DNA of 64,000 bases from Paraspadella gotoi (GCA_051294375.1 CM119265.1:3397844-3461843); one strand, 5' to 3'; shown: positions 32,440 through 46,695, numbered from the stretch's first letter. Numbers and translations: made by a program. The notes: generated by a model from the letters alone, not told the origin.

Positions 32440-33059
32440 TGAGTGTGTTAAGGAGGTAAAGGTGAGATGAGATGATATAATGGATGAGAGTTCTTCTAAA
32501 AAATAGGGTCATTTTAGCTTAAAGGAAAAAAAGGCAGGTTGCGTAAGAGTAAAGATAATTTTGTGGAAGGCGGAAGAATAAAAATGCTTAGTCCCAATTT
32601 AAAATTAAAATAATACAATTAGTTTAAATCTACCGACAGACATACTAAGAACTGGGAGACATCGCTACTGACAGATTGTTAAAATTGACAGACAGACAAA
32701 TAACTGCAATTGATAGACACAGTAACTTGCAAACTTTGACAAATTTTGACATTGAAACTGACAAACATTGAAGCTTATAGACATTGCAACTGACAGACAT
32801 TGAAACTGACAAACATTGAAACTGACAAACACTAAAACTGACAGACATTGGTACTGACAGACATTGGTACTGACAGACATTGGTACTGACAGACATTGGT
32901 ACTGACAGACATTGGTACTGACAGACATTGGTACTGACAGACATTGGTACTGACACTTCCGCTGAAAACCTCGTTTCCCTCATTTCGCTTTTCCAATCTT
33001 ATTTTCGCCTGATTCTCGTTGGAAACCAAAGCAANNNNNNNNNNNNNNNNNNNNNNNNN

Positions 33060-33095
<36 letters not shown>

Positions 33096-33211
33096 AGAGC
33101 AGAGAGAGAAAAGCTGCTTGTCCTCGAGCATCCAGGAGGCGTGCTGTTGGAACCAAAGTCAAAATGGAGACGAGAGCGGCGAGAACGAAGAGCGAGAGAG
33201 AGAGAGGAAGA

Positions 33212-33243
<32 letters not shown>

Positions 33244-33300
33244 GAGAGAAGAGAGAGAGAGAGAGAGAACTCTCCCCGCCCCGAAAAAGAAGTGATGGTT
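32355..33300. repeat. GA tracts and an 18-bp minisatellite
   Basis: (GA)n at 32366-32436. 32640-32957 is a tandem array of an 18-bp unit, ACAGACATTGGTACTGAC, nearly perfect from 32837 and diverged before that. It gives open frames only because 18 is a multiple of three. A 25-N gap (33035-33059) is followed by more GA repeats to about 33270. Confidence 0.75.
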
Positions 33301-34073
33301 TCCCCTGATTGCAAACCCGAAATCCATGGTCGCCTGTCATTTCGCGTCTCTCTCTCTCATCTCTCTCTTCTCTCCTCTCACGTCTCATCTATCCTCTCTC
33401 CAGAGTTCATACGCCGTCGCTGCCTCGTCTCTACGGACGTCAGGGTCTCTTTCTATCTCTCTCTCTCTCTCTCTCTCTCTCATGATTTGTGCAGCACTCT
33501 GTCTCACTCTTTCCCTTCCGTTCTCTCTCTATCCTTGGATTGAGCAGAGTTGATTCTTTTTATTTCCCCTCCTCATACACTGAGGATGTGAACGAGCTGT
33601 GAAAACCGCTCTTGCTTAGTCCGATAGAGCTGAGGCGTTTTGACCGGCGTAATACTTGATGTAAAGGCAAAGCGTTAAGGTTATTTGGACAAACGGTTTA
33701 ATAAAAAGGCGAAGAGACAAAAAGTAAGTATAGAGTAAGTCTTTACATTTTATTACAAGCACAAGGTTTACATTAAGTAGGGAATCTATTTTCTAAATGT
33801 GATTTACTGTTTCAGGTACAAAATATTTTGTGGAAAAAAATGTTTTATACTTAGCACAGTAAATATTATTTTGAAAAGGCATCTCATACCTGCTTGCTTT
33901 CGCATAAAAATGAATTTCCTTTCTTATATAGTCGTTTTCTATCGTAAATTACAATCTATCTACTTACTATTAGACTATCTGAGAGCCTTTTTTTCTTTTT
34001 TCTTTCTTTTCTTTCCAAGATTTTAGTCGCCTTTTCTTCTCTCCTCTAATCTTTTTGTCCCTTTCTTTCAAGG

Positions 34074-34105
<32 letters not shown>

Positions 34106-35901
34106 NNNNNNNNNNNNNNNNNNNNNNNNNNNNNNNNNNNNNNNNNNNNNNNNNNNNNNNNNNNNNNNNNNNNNNNNNNNNNNNNNNNNNNNNNNNNNNN
34201 NNNNNNNNNNNNNNNNNNNNNNNNNNNNNNNNNNNNNNNNNNNNNNNNNNNNNNNNNNNNNNNNNNNNNNNNNNNNNNNNNNNNNNNNNNNNNNNNNNNN
34301 NNNNNNNNNNNNNNNNNNNNNNNNNNNNNNNNNNNNNNNNNNNNNNNNNNNNNNNNNNNNNNNNNNNNNNNNNNNNNNNNNNNNNNNNNNNNNNNNNNNN
34401 NNNNNNNNNNNNNNNNNNNNNNNNNNNNNNNNNNNNNNNNNNNNNNNNNNNNNNNNNNNNNNNNNNNNNNNNNNNNNNNNNNNNNNNNNNNNNNNNNNNN
34501 NNNNNNNNNNNNNNNNNNNNNNNNNNNNNNNNNNTGAATCAAATTAGTCAACAAATGTTAGTAAAACTCATGACTTTCTCAAACTAACAAAATATTCCTC
34601 GTCTTTTAGTGGATGAACTCCCGCCCTCTTTTGGCGGGCGAATCTCCACCGCGCCGCACTCGGCACTGCACGGCTCTGCACTCTGCACTGCAGACACTCA
34701 AAAATCTTCTCTCATTCAGAATATTTCAAAAGATTTTTTTTCTTTCTCCTTTTTTTACTTTTTTTTGAGAATATTTCTGCTCATTTTTTTTGCTCTGTTT
34801 TCCTAGAATGCCCCATTTCTGTTTTTGGCTTTCTTTTCCGAGAGTACTTTATATTTTTTTNNNNNNNNNNNNNNNNNNNNNNNNNNNNNNNNNNNNNNNN
34901 NNNNNNNNNNNNNNNNNNNNNNNNNNNNNNNNNNNNNNNNNNNNNNNNNNNNNNNNNNNNNNNNNNNNNNNNNNNNNNNNNNNNNNNNNNNNNNNNNNNN
35001 NNNNNNNNNNNNNNNNNNNNNNNNNNNNNNNNNNNNNNNNNAACCTTTATCCCTAATCTTAATCTCTAACCCTAAAAGTGATTCCCTAACCCAAATCTCT
35101 AACCCCAATCATAAACTAATTCCCTAACTTTAATCACTAATCTAATCCTTAACCTTTAACTAAAAAAAATTAGATAAAATGGAGCGTTCTCAGAAAATAA
35201 GGCCCTTTTTTTTCTCTTCCTTTTTTTTATTTCGGCATTTCTTTAGACAGAATACTATCGAAAAGATCACCGAGGGAGTGGACGGCGCGAAACGGGATTT
35301 TTTGTGAGATTTGTGAAAAGAGGGACGGGCGTGATGATGAGGGCGAGGAGGAGGAGGAGGAGGAGGANNNNNNNNNNNNNNNNNNNNNNNNNNNNNNNNN
35401 NNNNNNNNNNNNNNNNNNNNNNNNNNNNNNNNNNNNNNNNNNNNNNNNNNNNNNNNNNNNNNNNNNNNNNNNNNNNNNNNNNNNNNNNNNNNNNNNNNNN
35501 NNNNNNNNNNNNNNNNNNNNNNNNNNNNNNNNNNNNNNNNNNNNNNNNNNNNNNNNNNNNNNNNNNNNNNNNNNNNNNNNNNNNNNNNNNNNNNNNNNNN
35601 NNNNNNNNNNNNNNNNNNNNNNNNNNNNNNNNNNNNNNNNNNNNNNNNNNNNAAAGGGGGAGAAAAAAAGTTGAAATGGAGGAAAGGGAGGAAATGGTTA
35701 AGGAGTTAAGAGAGAAGAAAATCACAAATGGGAGAAGAAAGAGAAGGAGAATGTGAAGGGAAAAGAGAGAAGGAGAATGAAGAAGGAGAAGAGAGAAGGA
35801 GAAAGTGAAGGGAAAAGAGAGAAGGAGAATGAAGTAGGAAATGTTAGAAGGAGAATGAAGAGGAAGAAGAAAAAGAAAAAGAGAAAAAATAAAAGAATGA
35901 A

Positions 35902-35939
<38 letters not shown>

Positions 35940-36260
35940 GAGAGAGAGAGAGAGACCGAGTACTCTAGTGATGGAGAGGGTCACGACCTCTCGCGGTTAC
36001 GGTACAAAGATGGGATCAGATGATTTCTGCGGCAGACGGATTCGCCGTGAAAAGGATTTGCGCTTTCGTTCGCTACAGGGTGAAATTTGTCGAATCACAC
36101 GTTCGTGAAAACTGGAATTTCGGTTTTAAAGATTTATTGTGATCGTTTATTCAAATTATTGTTTAGTGTTAAATTGAGCATTATTTACGGTCTTTCTTTC
36201 AACATACTCGGTTATGATTCGCATTTTTTGAATAAATAAGCATTTAAACAAAATTAATGT
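33300..36260. other. Low-complexity and gap region
   Basis: (TC)n tracts at 33450-33482 and 34078-34105. N gaps at 34106-34534, 34861-35041 and 35368-35652. 35041-35155 is a degenerate array of CCCTAA/CTAACC-like hexamers. 35656-35960 is an almost pure purine strand. No gene is supported. Confidence 0.6.
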
Positions 36261-36395
36261 TTACTACAGTGTTATTGTAATAGAGTTAACAATGACACGG
36301 GTCGAATAGAGAAGAACCCATGAACCAAATTGAAGTTTCTTCTCCCAATTTCAATTTCGTTCGTTATTTCTTGATCACAGCTAATCAGTCCACAC

Positions 36396-36504
<109 letters not shown>

Positions 36505-36539
36505 CTTTAGTAATTGATTTGGGCATAAAAGGGGAAGGC

Positions 36540-37022
36540 ATGATGGCGAAGGCAGCTCCGGGGTCGGCCGGCTTCCGCGCCGACGCTCTCCGCGAGCACG
36601 GTGCCGACACGGTGCCGACGTGGTGCCGACGCAAGACCAATGCGGAGACGAGGCGAAACCGACGTAATACCGTTGCAGTGCTGACTCGGTGCCAACGAGG
36701 CGCCGATGCACGACGATGGCGGAGCCGAGACGAGGCCAATGCCACTGCGCCGACGCAATGGCGACGTAATACCGCTGCAGTGCCGACGGGGTGCCGACGC
36801 AATGCCGACTCGGTGCCGAGACGAAGCCGACGTGATGTTTACGCGGTGATGAGGCAAGAAGGTGCTGTCCCGACGCAGTGCCAACGCAATATCGATGCGG
36901 TGCTGACGCGGTACCGACGCAGGGCCGACACGTTGCCGATGCATGACCTAAGCGTTGCCGACTCGATGCCGTTGCAAGTACGAACGTTTCCGACGCGGTG
37001 CCGACGCAAGACCGACGCCCCA
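36540..37022. repeat. GC-rich CGACGC/GTGCCGA minisatellite, open in several frames
   Basis: A degenerate array of short units such as GCGGTGCCGACGC. Unit changes are mostly multiples of three, so up to 223 codons stay open on the minus strand and 168 on the plus strand, giving repeats like RRHRVGTASA. GC content contrasts sharply with the AT-rich flanks. Being open on both strands argues for a repeat rather than a gene. Confidence 0.65.
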
Positions 37023-37079
37023 TAGAAAAAAGCGTAAAAAAAGGTCGAAAAGTCAAAATCTTGCGGGGAAAGTTTCATC

Positions 37080-37290
37080 AGTCGAAGTCGAAGCCACTAA
37101 AAAGAGGAAGGGAGGAAGTGTGGGAAGTGTGGAGGAAAGTGTGCGAGTTGAAGAAGTTATGTGGGAAGAGTGTGGCGTAAGTGTGCGGGTAGTGTGGAGA
37201 GTACTGGGGAAGAGTGTTGGAAGTGCTGGGAAGCTATGCGGAAAGAGGTGGGGAGAGTGGGGAGTGTTTGGAGTAAGGCGTAGTAAGAAT
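37080..37290. repeat. GTGTGGGAAG-type minisatellite, left block
   Basis: Imperfect repeats of GGAAGAGTGTGG and GTGTGGGAAGT. The same motif recurs at 39440-39520, so the AT-rich stretch between may be an insertion into this array. Confidence 0.55.
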
Positions 37291-39430
37291 TTCTAAATTT
37301 AACTTTAATTAAAAATTCTAAAACGTGCAGCGACATGAACAACATTATACTAATGAACATTTATGTAATAAAAAAAATTTATAATAAATTTTTCAATTAT
37401 ACGCACGTTAGGCCATATTTATACTAGTACTAAACCAATAAATGTTAAAATTTCAAAACAGTTTTTTCTAAAGATATTTTGCAGATGGTGGATTCGTCAT
37501 AAAAATGATAAAAAGAAATATACTCTTTGAAAAATTCCTTCATTTAAGTGGCGTCAAAAATTAGAAAAAAGCTATATGTTTAAGCTGAAAATTAACTTTT
37601 TTATATATTAAATGATAGTTTTTTTAATTTTTAACCCAATTAATGAAAGAATGGTTTAAAAATATGGATTTATTATTTTCTTTATCAATCTTGTGACGAG
37701 GAATTCAAATCTGCCAATCAAAATTAAGAAAAGGGCCTATTTTGCAAATTTTTGATTATTAGTATCCCGTATTATTGGTGTTTTATTCGTTTACAACAAT
37801 TAGTGAAACAAGTACATTTCAAAAGGGGCATACAGCATTACAGATAAACGCATAAACTTGTACAGTTTACAATTCAACAAAATATGTAAATATTTAATAT
37901 TAACAGAACGAAAAAAGAAAAAAAAAAAAAATCAACAATAAGCGACAAGATTTTAGAATATTGTTTCTAAGAGGAAAAAAGCTGTGGATTTTTCAAATTT
38001 TGATCTACAAGCAAAAATTTTATAGATATCATTATATTCCAAATGAGGACCTTAATGATCGACACTCGCCATCTATTCCAACAAAAATTTTCTATGCCAT
38101 CATTTTATTGCTACATTTACTTTGGTCATATCTTTTGCAAGGATACTCTTTCACTTCACTTCCATACGTAAAGTATTGTTGACACAATGGGTGTAGCTAA
38201 CAAACGCATTAAAACTTCTTCTGAGGCGGTTTATTATAAGGAATTAAGGAGACAATTGCTAGAGCGGATAGAAAGAGGATTAACTCAGGATAATGGCCGC
38301 TCAAAGACAAATGCCTTTTTCATTACTAAGATTAAACCGAGATATTTCCATCGCGTCTACGAATTCAATGATATTTCTTTAATTAGTAAAGAACTTTGTT
38401 GATACAATACTTTTGTTTGCCAAAATACATTGTTATTTTGTTTTCTTAAAATTAAAACTAAAAGCATTGCTACTACTATAGTTAGCACATAATATCAATC
38501 ATTTTTTTTCCATACCAGAAATCTGTTGGAGATAAACAAAGCCTATATCGTTCAGCCGTAAAAAATGGCTAGCAGCAAATAAATGATTCTATATGGCAAC
38601 CCAAAACCAGGATTTTCGTAATTGAATATCAAGTCATCAACATAAAACTGCCCACAGATAGGGACTTTTAAAATACCACCCTGACGAACCCCAGAAAACA
38701 ATAGAGAAAATAACTGAAAAAGATGTCAGACCATCTACACCTACTGCGGAGATTTAAGGTACCAGTAAGTAATAAGTCGTAAAAAATAGTTAAGTGGAAA
38801 TGCCTATGAGTTTTAGAAAAAACCATAATGGTTAACGGCTTGTCAAATCATTTGAGCAATCCATAATAGGCAAACACCCAGAACCATTGCAAGAAAATGA
38901 TTAACACACGCTTCGATTGACAAAAACAGCTGAGGAAGCCTAGAATGATTTTTTTATGCTAACCAAACTGTAAGGTCATCAGACTCCAAATAAGTGTCCG
39001 ATTTTCATAAAGTTAGAACATTGTTCTAAACAATTTTTTGACTAAAAAACAGAACTTAAAGTTATTCCCTCTATAATTGTTTAGCACTGTAATTACCATC
39101 TTATAGTCTTTTACTATAGGAAACCAATAACTCAGACAAAAAATCATTTAACCAAACATAACCGTGCTGTATAAGACATTAAATAAAATGGCGAGATGTA
39201 CAAACAATTTTTGTGAAGGTGCATAAATTATATGCTCCGTCTTAACAAAATACTGCAGTACTTTTTCCAGCCTTTATTTTAGATGCTGCGTCTAAAATAA
39301 TCATTCCAATAAGGATAGTACTATATATAAATATAGCCTTACTGCGAAATTAAAAATAGCAAAATAAATTTTACAAATTAAGTTCACTGATGGTATAGCA
39401 TAATTGACATTAGAATTTTTCGATATAACT
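37290..39430 (-). mobile_element. Decayed non-LTR retrotransposon (LINE) remnant
   Basis: On the minus strand at about 38530-38760, in shifting frames, GVRQGG is followed by FYVDDLI and, further on, a damaged counterpart of the YADD box ending in LSPT. This order is the fingers-palm core of LINE reverse transcriptases. Frameshifts and stops are many, so it is dead. The remainder of the AT-rich block has no other recognisable domain. The boundaries are guessed from the flanking GTGTGG repeats. Confidence 0.5.
37961..38402 (+). CDS. Two adjacent small ORFs, unknown
   Basis: ORF 37961-38182 (73 codons) has a hydrophobic segment FYAIILLLHLLWSYLL. ORF 38187-38402 (71 codons) starts MGVANKRIKTSSEAVYYKEL and is basic. 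They are four bases apart on the plus strand, antisense to the LINE remnant. I recognise neither, and in AT-rich DNA such ORFs can be chance. No splice or promoter evidence. Confidence 0.15.
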
Positions 39431-39882
39431 TCACTGATCGCAATGTGGAGAGTATGCGGAAGAGTGTGGGAAGTGTGGGGGAGAGTGTGGGATGTTTGTG
39501 GGGGAAAGTTGTGGGGAATGTCGGTGATTTGTGAAAAAGAGAGTGTTTATGGTTTTAGAGATAAAGATTTGTGTCAAACTGAATGGGATTATATACAATA
39601 TAAAATATACATAGATATTTGAAAATTAAGTGATTCAAAAAAGTAAAATCGTTCAAAATGGACTTTATTGCATTTACTGGCGAAATATTAGAGTTTTACC
39701 AATTTTAACAATAAAATTAGGATTTAGACCTGTTCAATATTGAGAGAATTTTTTCGGTTTTTTTTTTTTAAATTTGGTGACAATTCAAATGTGGGAGAAC
39801 CCATTGGTGAAAGAGAGACAATTCTCTACGCTGTTACGACGCTGTAGACGATAACGATGACGGCATGACAGGAGCGATAGAG

Positions 39883-39914
<32 letters not shown>

Positions 39915-40330
39915 AAAACGATTTCGATGCAAACGACGAGAAAAGAGATAAATTTCTTCTTTTTTTTTTTGTTTCCCGACGAAAGATTTTTTTCCTCGAA
40001 ATTTTTCGTCTTCAGATTTTAAGATTTCGATTTTTTTTTCCCAAAATTTTTCACGATTTTTCTTCGACGAAAAATCGGGGATGAATTCGGGTCTGAATCT
40101 GAATCTGAATTCGAGTCTGAATCTGAATCTGAATTCGGGTCTGAATCTGAATCTGAATTCGAGTCTGAATCTGAATCTGAATTCGAGTCTGAATCTGGAA
40201 ATAAATGAAAAAAAAAGTTCGTATTTTTGAAAGATGGAAAGTCGTTGACTGCATTTGGAGAAAGGAGGGAGAATCATTGATCGCATCACTGAAGCAAGCG
40301 GTGACTCTTTTCAATCACTGAGAGAATCAC
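39430..40330. repeat. Minisatellites and (GAC)n
   Basis: 39440-39520 carries the right-hand GTGTGG block. (GAC)n at 39881-39914. 40084-40197 is a 24-bp array, TCTGAATCTGAATCTGAATT-type, that reads as Ser-Glu repeats on plus and Arg-Phe repeats on minus. Confidence 0.65.
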
Positions 40331-40489
40331 AGTTTTCATGTCAGTGATTCCGAAACTGTTGCGTAAATTGAAGTATCGTGACTAATCGCTGTATTTAGCA
40401 ATACTAGATCACATTAAGTCGTGATAAACGAAAGTAGCATCTATTTCAAACTTATTCCAATTTTTGTTTTACATAGTTTACGAGCAGAA

Positions 40490-40735
40490 TTGTGCCAAGT
40501 TTACCCCGCCTATAAACAAGAGTCTTTTATTAGTCACCCGGTGGCTCATTGCGGAAAGCCATCTACTTACGACCTTTAGGAACCGGGAACGATATCCGAT
40601 TCGTACCTACCCTTCAGGAAAAGTGAGAGCGACCGTCAACCGCCTTGGAACCGTGAAAAACTCTGGTGAAAATCCCAGGACCATTGTGGCCGAGGGGGAA
40701 CGAAGATACCGACAGCGCCTTGATTCACAAAATTT
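40490..40735 (+). repeat. tRNA-like short repeat (family A head)
   Basis: CACCCGGTGGCTCATTGCGG at 40537-40556 matches the A-box region of the SINEs at 24157 and 53540. The B-box equivalent is degraded (GGAACGATATCC). The body to 40735 is unlike the neighbouring AT-rich DNA. Confidence 0.4.
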
Positions 40736-40759
40736 TCATATTATTAAATTAATTTAAAT

Positions 40760-41078
40760 TAAATCCATTGACTCGTTACTTAAAGTCTCCGTCTACATTT
40801 TAACATCGGTTCGATTCTTTTTAAAATTCCAACAAATACAACTTTTCAAACGACACATCCTACCACATGCTACCACCTCTTCCACCACATCCTACAACCT
40901 CTTCCACCACCTCTTCCACCACATCCTACCACATACTACTACATCCTACCACCTTTTCCACCTCATGCTACCACCCCACCTCCTTTATTTTATTCTCAAA
41001 CTCACATCGTCTTGAAAAAACCAGAGGAAAAAAATATCAATTACTCTTCGCCGAAAACCAATTCGGTGGTCTCGACGG

Positions 41079-41143
<65 letters not shown>

Positions 41144-41229
41144 TCTAATCGCATCAAAATAATGCGACGCATTAAAGAGAAACGGAGGAATTGAAGGGAG
41201 ATTCGCGAGATTTAAACGAGAGAGTGAGA

Positions 41230-41306
<77 letters not shown>

Positions 41307-42885
41307 AAACCGAGGCGCATTTCCGGGACCATCTTCGCCAACGAGTTTGAAGATTTAAACTTCGTCGAAAACCGAAATTAATTCTGGATGAAAACGAAAA
41401 GAAAATCTCGCGTGGAAGGAGGCGAAATTCTCGACCGAGAAAATCCGGTTTCGAGCGGAAAAATCCGGCAAAAAGGAGTTACTATCAGGATATTGATTTC
41501 AAGCCAAAACTTTTTAATTTACTAGTTTAGTACCAAATATAAACGGAAGAGCGTAAAAAGTGTATATTTAAAAAAAAAAAAATAGAAAAAGAGAAAAAAA
41601 AAGAAGAGTAAGTAGTATATACATATTATATTATATTACATTATTATATTATACATATTAAAAGCTATATGGATCTCACTGTCCAGTATATACTACTGAG
41701 TATATAATTATATTATTTTATATATATATATATTATATATATAATGTAATTACGTCAAAATTGACATAAATATATGGATAAACGGATACAAATGGGCTGA
41801 AAGGGACTGAAACGGTGAGAGTTAGATATAAATAGATCGAAATGTGAAAAAAAGGGTCAAAAAGGGACCATAAAAAGACCAAAACAAGGAACGGTTATTC
41901 CAAGGTGTTGCGCCGCATTATTTTTCTTTTTACTTTTTTGCTTATTTACTTATTTCTTCAAAAACAAAAGGTGGTGCCAGTAGTCGCTTAGATTTGATTT
42001 TTAATAAATGAGCAACAAACTATACGTTTTTAACATGAATGGGACAGACCGACGGACAGACATACCGACCGACGGACCGACCGACCGAAAAGTGACTTAA
42101 ACAGGCTGTTATATTGGAATGAGACATCAAAGGTTTTAAAAAAGACCGTCTAATAAATAATGAAAAACTGAACAAATTAGTATGTCTGTAATTTATAATA
42201 TAATATAAATGTATATTTAGAGGGAACATAAAAAAAAAAGAAAAATATAAAAATATAAAAAGAGAGAGAAAAAAAAAAGATTCCATAAAAAGGAATTCCA
42301 AAGAGACTTCATGTCCGATCGCCCGACACCAAAACCTTTTTCATTTCCTCTGACCGACAGAGTTTTTATTTCCCTCTCTACGGTTTTGNNNNNNNNNNNN
42401 NNNNNNNNNNNNNNNNNNNNNNNNNNNNNNNNNNNNNNNNNNNNNNNNNNNNNNNNNNNNNNNNNNNNNNNNNNNNNNNNNNNNNNNNNNNNNNNNNNNN
42501 NNNNNNNNNNNNNNNNNNNNNNNNNNNNNNNNNNNNNNNNNNNNNNNNNNNNNNNNNNNNNNNNNNNNNNNNNNNNNNNNNNNNNNNNNNNNNNNNNNNN
42601 NNNNNNNNNNNNNNNNNNNNNNNNNNNNNNNNNNNNNNNNNNNNNNNNNNNNNNNNCTCCTGGGTGACCTTACAGCCGAGGAGTGTAGTGGAGTGTAAAA
42701 TGTTACTGTATTATTTAGCTTAATCTACAAATTAATGTCCTTTATTTTTATGCAGAGACAATTTTATGTACATACGTGAACTAATAATCTTTCCACTGCT
42801 AAATTAACGAAACCCTAAAAGAAAAAAACCTTACCTTACCTTACCTTACCTCCCATTTTCATCAGGGCCTCGACCAAACAGAAAG

Positions 42886-42900
<15 letters not shown>
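40760..42900. repeat. Simple-repeat desert
   Basis: CCACCTCTTCCACCACATCC minisatellite at 40862-40980, (TC)n at 41083-41139, (GAC)n at 41228-41297 and TA-rich DNA at 41640-41750. A GACC/GACG array at 42043-42090 is also found inverted at 57719-57766. N gap at 42389-42656 and (CTTAC)n at 42828-42850. No gene seen. Confidence 0.65.
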
Positions 42901-43699
<799 letters not shown>

Positions 43700-43700
<1 letters not shown>

Positions 43701-44187
43701 AATCGCTTATTCACAGGAATCGAAGTCATTTTTCTCGCGTATTTGTCGACATCAATGGTGAAAATATTGCTGATTGGGTGGCGCATCGAGGCTGAAGGAT
43801 CATTAGTTCTGAAGATTCTTTTAGTCCCATTTCAACCCAAATGGGTCAGGTCTATTGCAACGAGGGTATGATTTTTGCCAATTTCTCTTTTGTTTTTTCT
43901 CTGTACCTCTATTTAACAATCATTTGCATAAAAGTCGACAAAATACTGTATTTTAGACCCCCCTTGCCATCCTAAACCGTAAATATTGCGCATTTTTTTA
44001 ATTCATCACAAAATTCACTACGAATTCTCGTTAAATGTTACACTTATCAGAAATATCCAGTTTCTTTTACGAAAAAAAAACCAATGAATGGTAACACTTC
44101 GATTCTTTAGGTAAAGAGAAAGTCTTTGAGCTACATTGATTCATGTTTGAGCTCAATTTTATAGCATTTTGTGGAAGCCTTCTCGGC
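43700..44187. other. Region upstream of the U1 gene
   Basis: AT-rich, no exon seen. The snRNA promoter (a proximal sequence element about 50-70 bases upstream) should lie within 44110-44150. I cannot assign it without the lineage's consensus. Confidence 0.4.
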
Positions 44188-44350
44188 ATACTTACCTGGC
44201 TCAGGGGATACCTTGATCAACAAGGAGGTTCCCCCGGGGTGAGGCCCTTCCATTGCACTTCGGTTGGGCTGACCCTTGCGATTTCCCCAAATGTGGGAAA
44301 CTCGGGAGCATAATTTGTGATAGTGGGGTCTGCGTTCGCGCTAACCCCAT
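44188..44350 (+). ncRNA. U1 snRNA: U1 spliceosomal snRNA
   Basis: A complete U1 of about 163 bases that base-pairs with 5' splice sites. The 5' end ATACTTACCTGG carries the donor-recognition sequence. Stem-loop I (CAGGGGATACCTTGATCAAC) provides the U1-70K loop. Stem-loop II has CCATTGCACTTCGG, the U1A/SNF-type loop. CTGACCC...TTTCCCCAAATGTGGGAAAC forms stem-loop III. AATTTGTGA (44322-44330) is the Sm site. GTGGGGTCTGCGTTCGCGC closes stem-loop IV. All elements are in order with no break, so it is probably functional. Confidence 0.93.
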
Positions 44351-44469
44351 ACGATTGACTGAAGTGATCATCTAAAATATAGAATATATATGTATATATA
44401 TAAAATATATGTCAGGTAGAAAACGTTGCTTCATTCTTAAAAAACAAACTCGGATTGGTGTACAGTCAC

Positions 44470-45236
44470 AGTAAAAATAGAAATGGCGAAAATTTAATCA
44501 TGATCGTCATCGTCGCCTCTCTTATCGTCTTCGGTTCTTCGACTGTTGCGTCTCTCGCTCGTCGTTTCATCTCGTCATCACGACATTCCATCTGACGGCC
44601 TGTTCCAACGCCCAACTGCAAAGATTCCAGATCTGTTTAGATTAAGAGTTAGTCTATAAGTTACGTATTACGTTTATGAAGAATGAGGGATGGAGGCCTC
44701 CTGCAACTCACACCACTGTGCCTTATTTATCAAATGATGCGGTTAAACTTTTGTCTGAATGTCACTTACGCTAAAGTGCGGCCCGACGGTAAACAAGTCA
44801 CAGATGGCAGAAGAAGTCTCTCTTTCACCATTTACCTTCACGTTGCTGAGACTTTCATTTCTCATTGCGTTTTTTCTCGACCAAAAACTCATCTTGTACA
44901 GAACAAAAAAGAGTTACTTTATCAACGTTTCGGTTAAGTTCGCATCGAAAAACATTAACATTTACAAGACTCTTTTAATGAACTAGTAGCGGTGAAGGCT
45001 GCTCTCTCTCTCTCTCTCTCTCTTCTCTTCTCTCTCTCTCTCTCTCTCTCTTCCTCTTCTCTCTCTCTCTCTCTCTCTTCTTCTCTCCTCTCTTTCCTTT
45101 TCTCTCTCTCTCTCCACACAAAAGCAAACACACACAGAATAGCTGAAATCAATCAAAACTCTAGTTATCGAATTAAGGCGATTCTTCCTGTTTACATAAA
45201 AACATTCAGGGAAGCAAAGTAGATGGAAGAGGGTTG

Positions 45237-45280
<44 letters not shown>

Positions 45281-45856
45281 CCTCTCTCTCTCTTCTCTCT
45301 CTTTCTCTCTCTCTCTTCTTTTTCTAAACCTTTCCATTTTCCATGGAAACATTTTCAGATTTGAAATAAAGATTTTATTTTCTTTGCAACAAAGAGGTTA
45401 TAACGAACCTAATGGCCGTTCCATTGCAGAAAGTCTTTTTGACGTCTTGTAATCGAATTGGTTATTTCGGCACCGCGCTTTTGTATCATAATCTCAGTGC
45501 CACACTCTTAGTTCCACTATCTCTATGCCACTATCTCACTGCCATTGATCTTCTTAGATGCTGGCGCCGTCTTCCAAGTAATCGACGTTGTCTTCATCAT
45601 CTCTCTACATCCACTTTCGCCCCTTGCTTAAAATGTTGCAACATTTGCGACGTGCTTTCGTCGTCGTCTTTTCGTCGGCGTCTTTGTCGTAGTCCGTCGT
45701 TGTTGTCGTTGTCTTCAATGTCGCGTCGTCGTCGTCGTCGTCGTCTTTCGGTCGTTGTTGGACCTCCCAACTCATGCTTCATTAGATTTTATGGGATTTT
45801 CCGTTTGCACTCCGTTGGTTCGGCGGACACGAGAAAAAATTTATGACGATTTTCCC

Positions 45857-45906
<50 letters not shown>

Positions 45907-45908
45907 AT

Positions 45909-45944
<36 letters not shown>

Positions 45945-45991
45945 TCTCTCTCCTCTTCTCTCTCTCTCTTTCTCTCCTTCTCTCTCTCTCT

Positions 45992-46023
<32 letters not shown>

Positions 46024-46659
46024 CTCTTCTCTCTCCTCTCTCTCTCTCTCATTCTCTTTCTTCCACANNNNNNNNNNNNNNNNNNNNNNNNNGTCATAAA
46101 TTTTTTCTCGTCCGCCGAACCAACGGAGTGCAACGGAAAATCCCATAAAATCTCATGAAGCATGAGTTGGGAGGTCAACAACGACGAAGACGACGACGAC
46201 GACGACGACGACGACATTGAAGACAACGACAACAACGACGACTACGACAAAGACGCCGACGATAAAGACGACGACGAAAGCACGTCGCAAATGTTGCAAC
46301 ATTTTAAGCAAGGGGCGAAGTGGATGTAGAGAGATGATGAAGACAACGTCGATTACTTGGAAGACGGCGCCAGCATCTAAGATAATGGCAGTGAGATAGT
46401 GGCATAGAGATATAGTGAACTAAGAGTGTGGCACTGAGATTATGATACAAAAAGCGCGGTGCCGAAAAATAACCAATTCGATTACAACGACGTCAAAAAG
46501 ACTTTCTGCAATGGAACGGCCATTAGGTCGTTATAACTCTCTTTGTTGCAAAGAAAATAAAATCTTTATTTCAATCTGAAAATGTTTCCATGGAATAATG
46601 GAAAGGTTTAGAAAAGAAGGAGAGAGAGAGAAAGAGAGAGAAGAGAGAGAGAGGAAGAG

Positions 46660-46695
<36 letters not shown>

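Noticed and set aside
32645-32983. CQYQCLSVP-type Cys-rich repeat ORF
   Set aside because: An 18-bp minisatellite, not a secreted Cys-rich protein; no signal peptide or exon borders.
35041-35155. Telomere
   Set aside because: CCCTAA-like units are few and degenerate and lie inside the window beside a gap; at most an old interstitial array.
44683-44986. Coding exon with a hydrophobic segment near 44.8 kb
   Set aside because: Its noisy copies at 47.0 and 48.0 kb do not preserve a frame, and no splice sites bound it.
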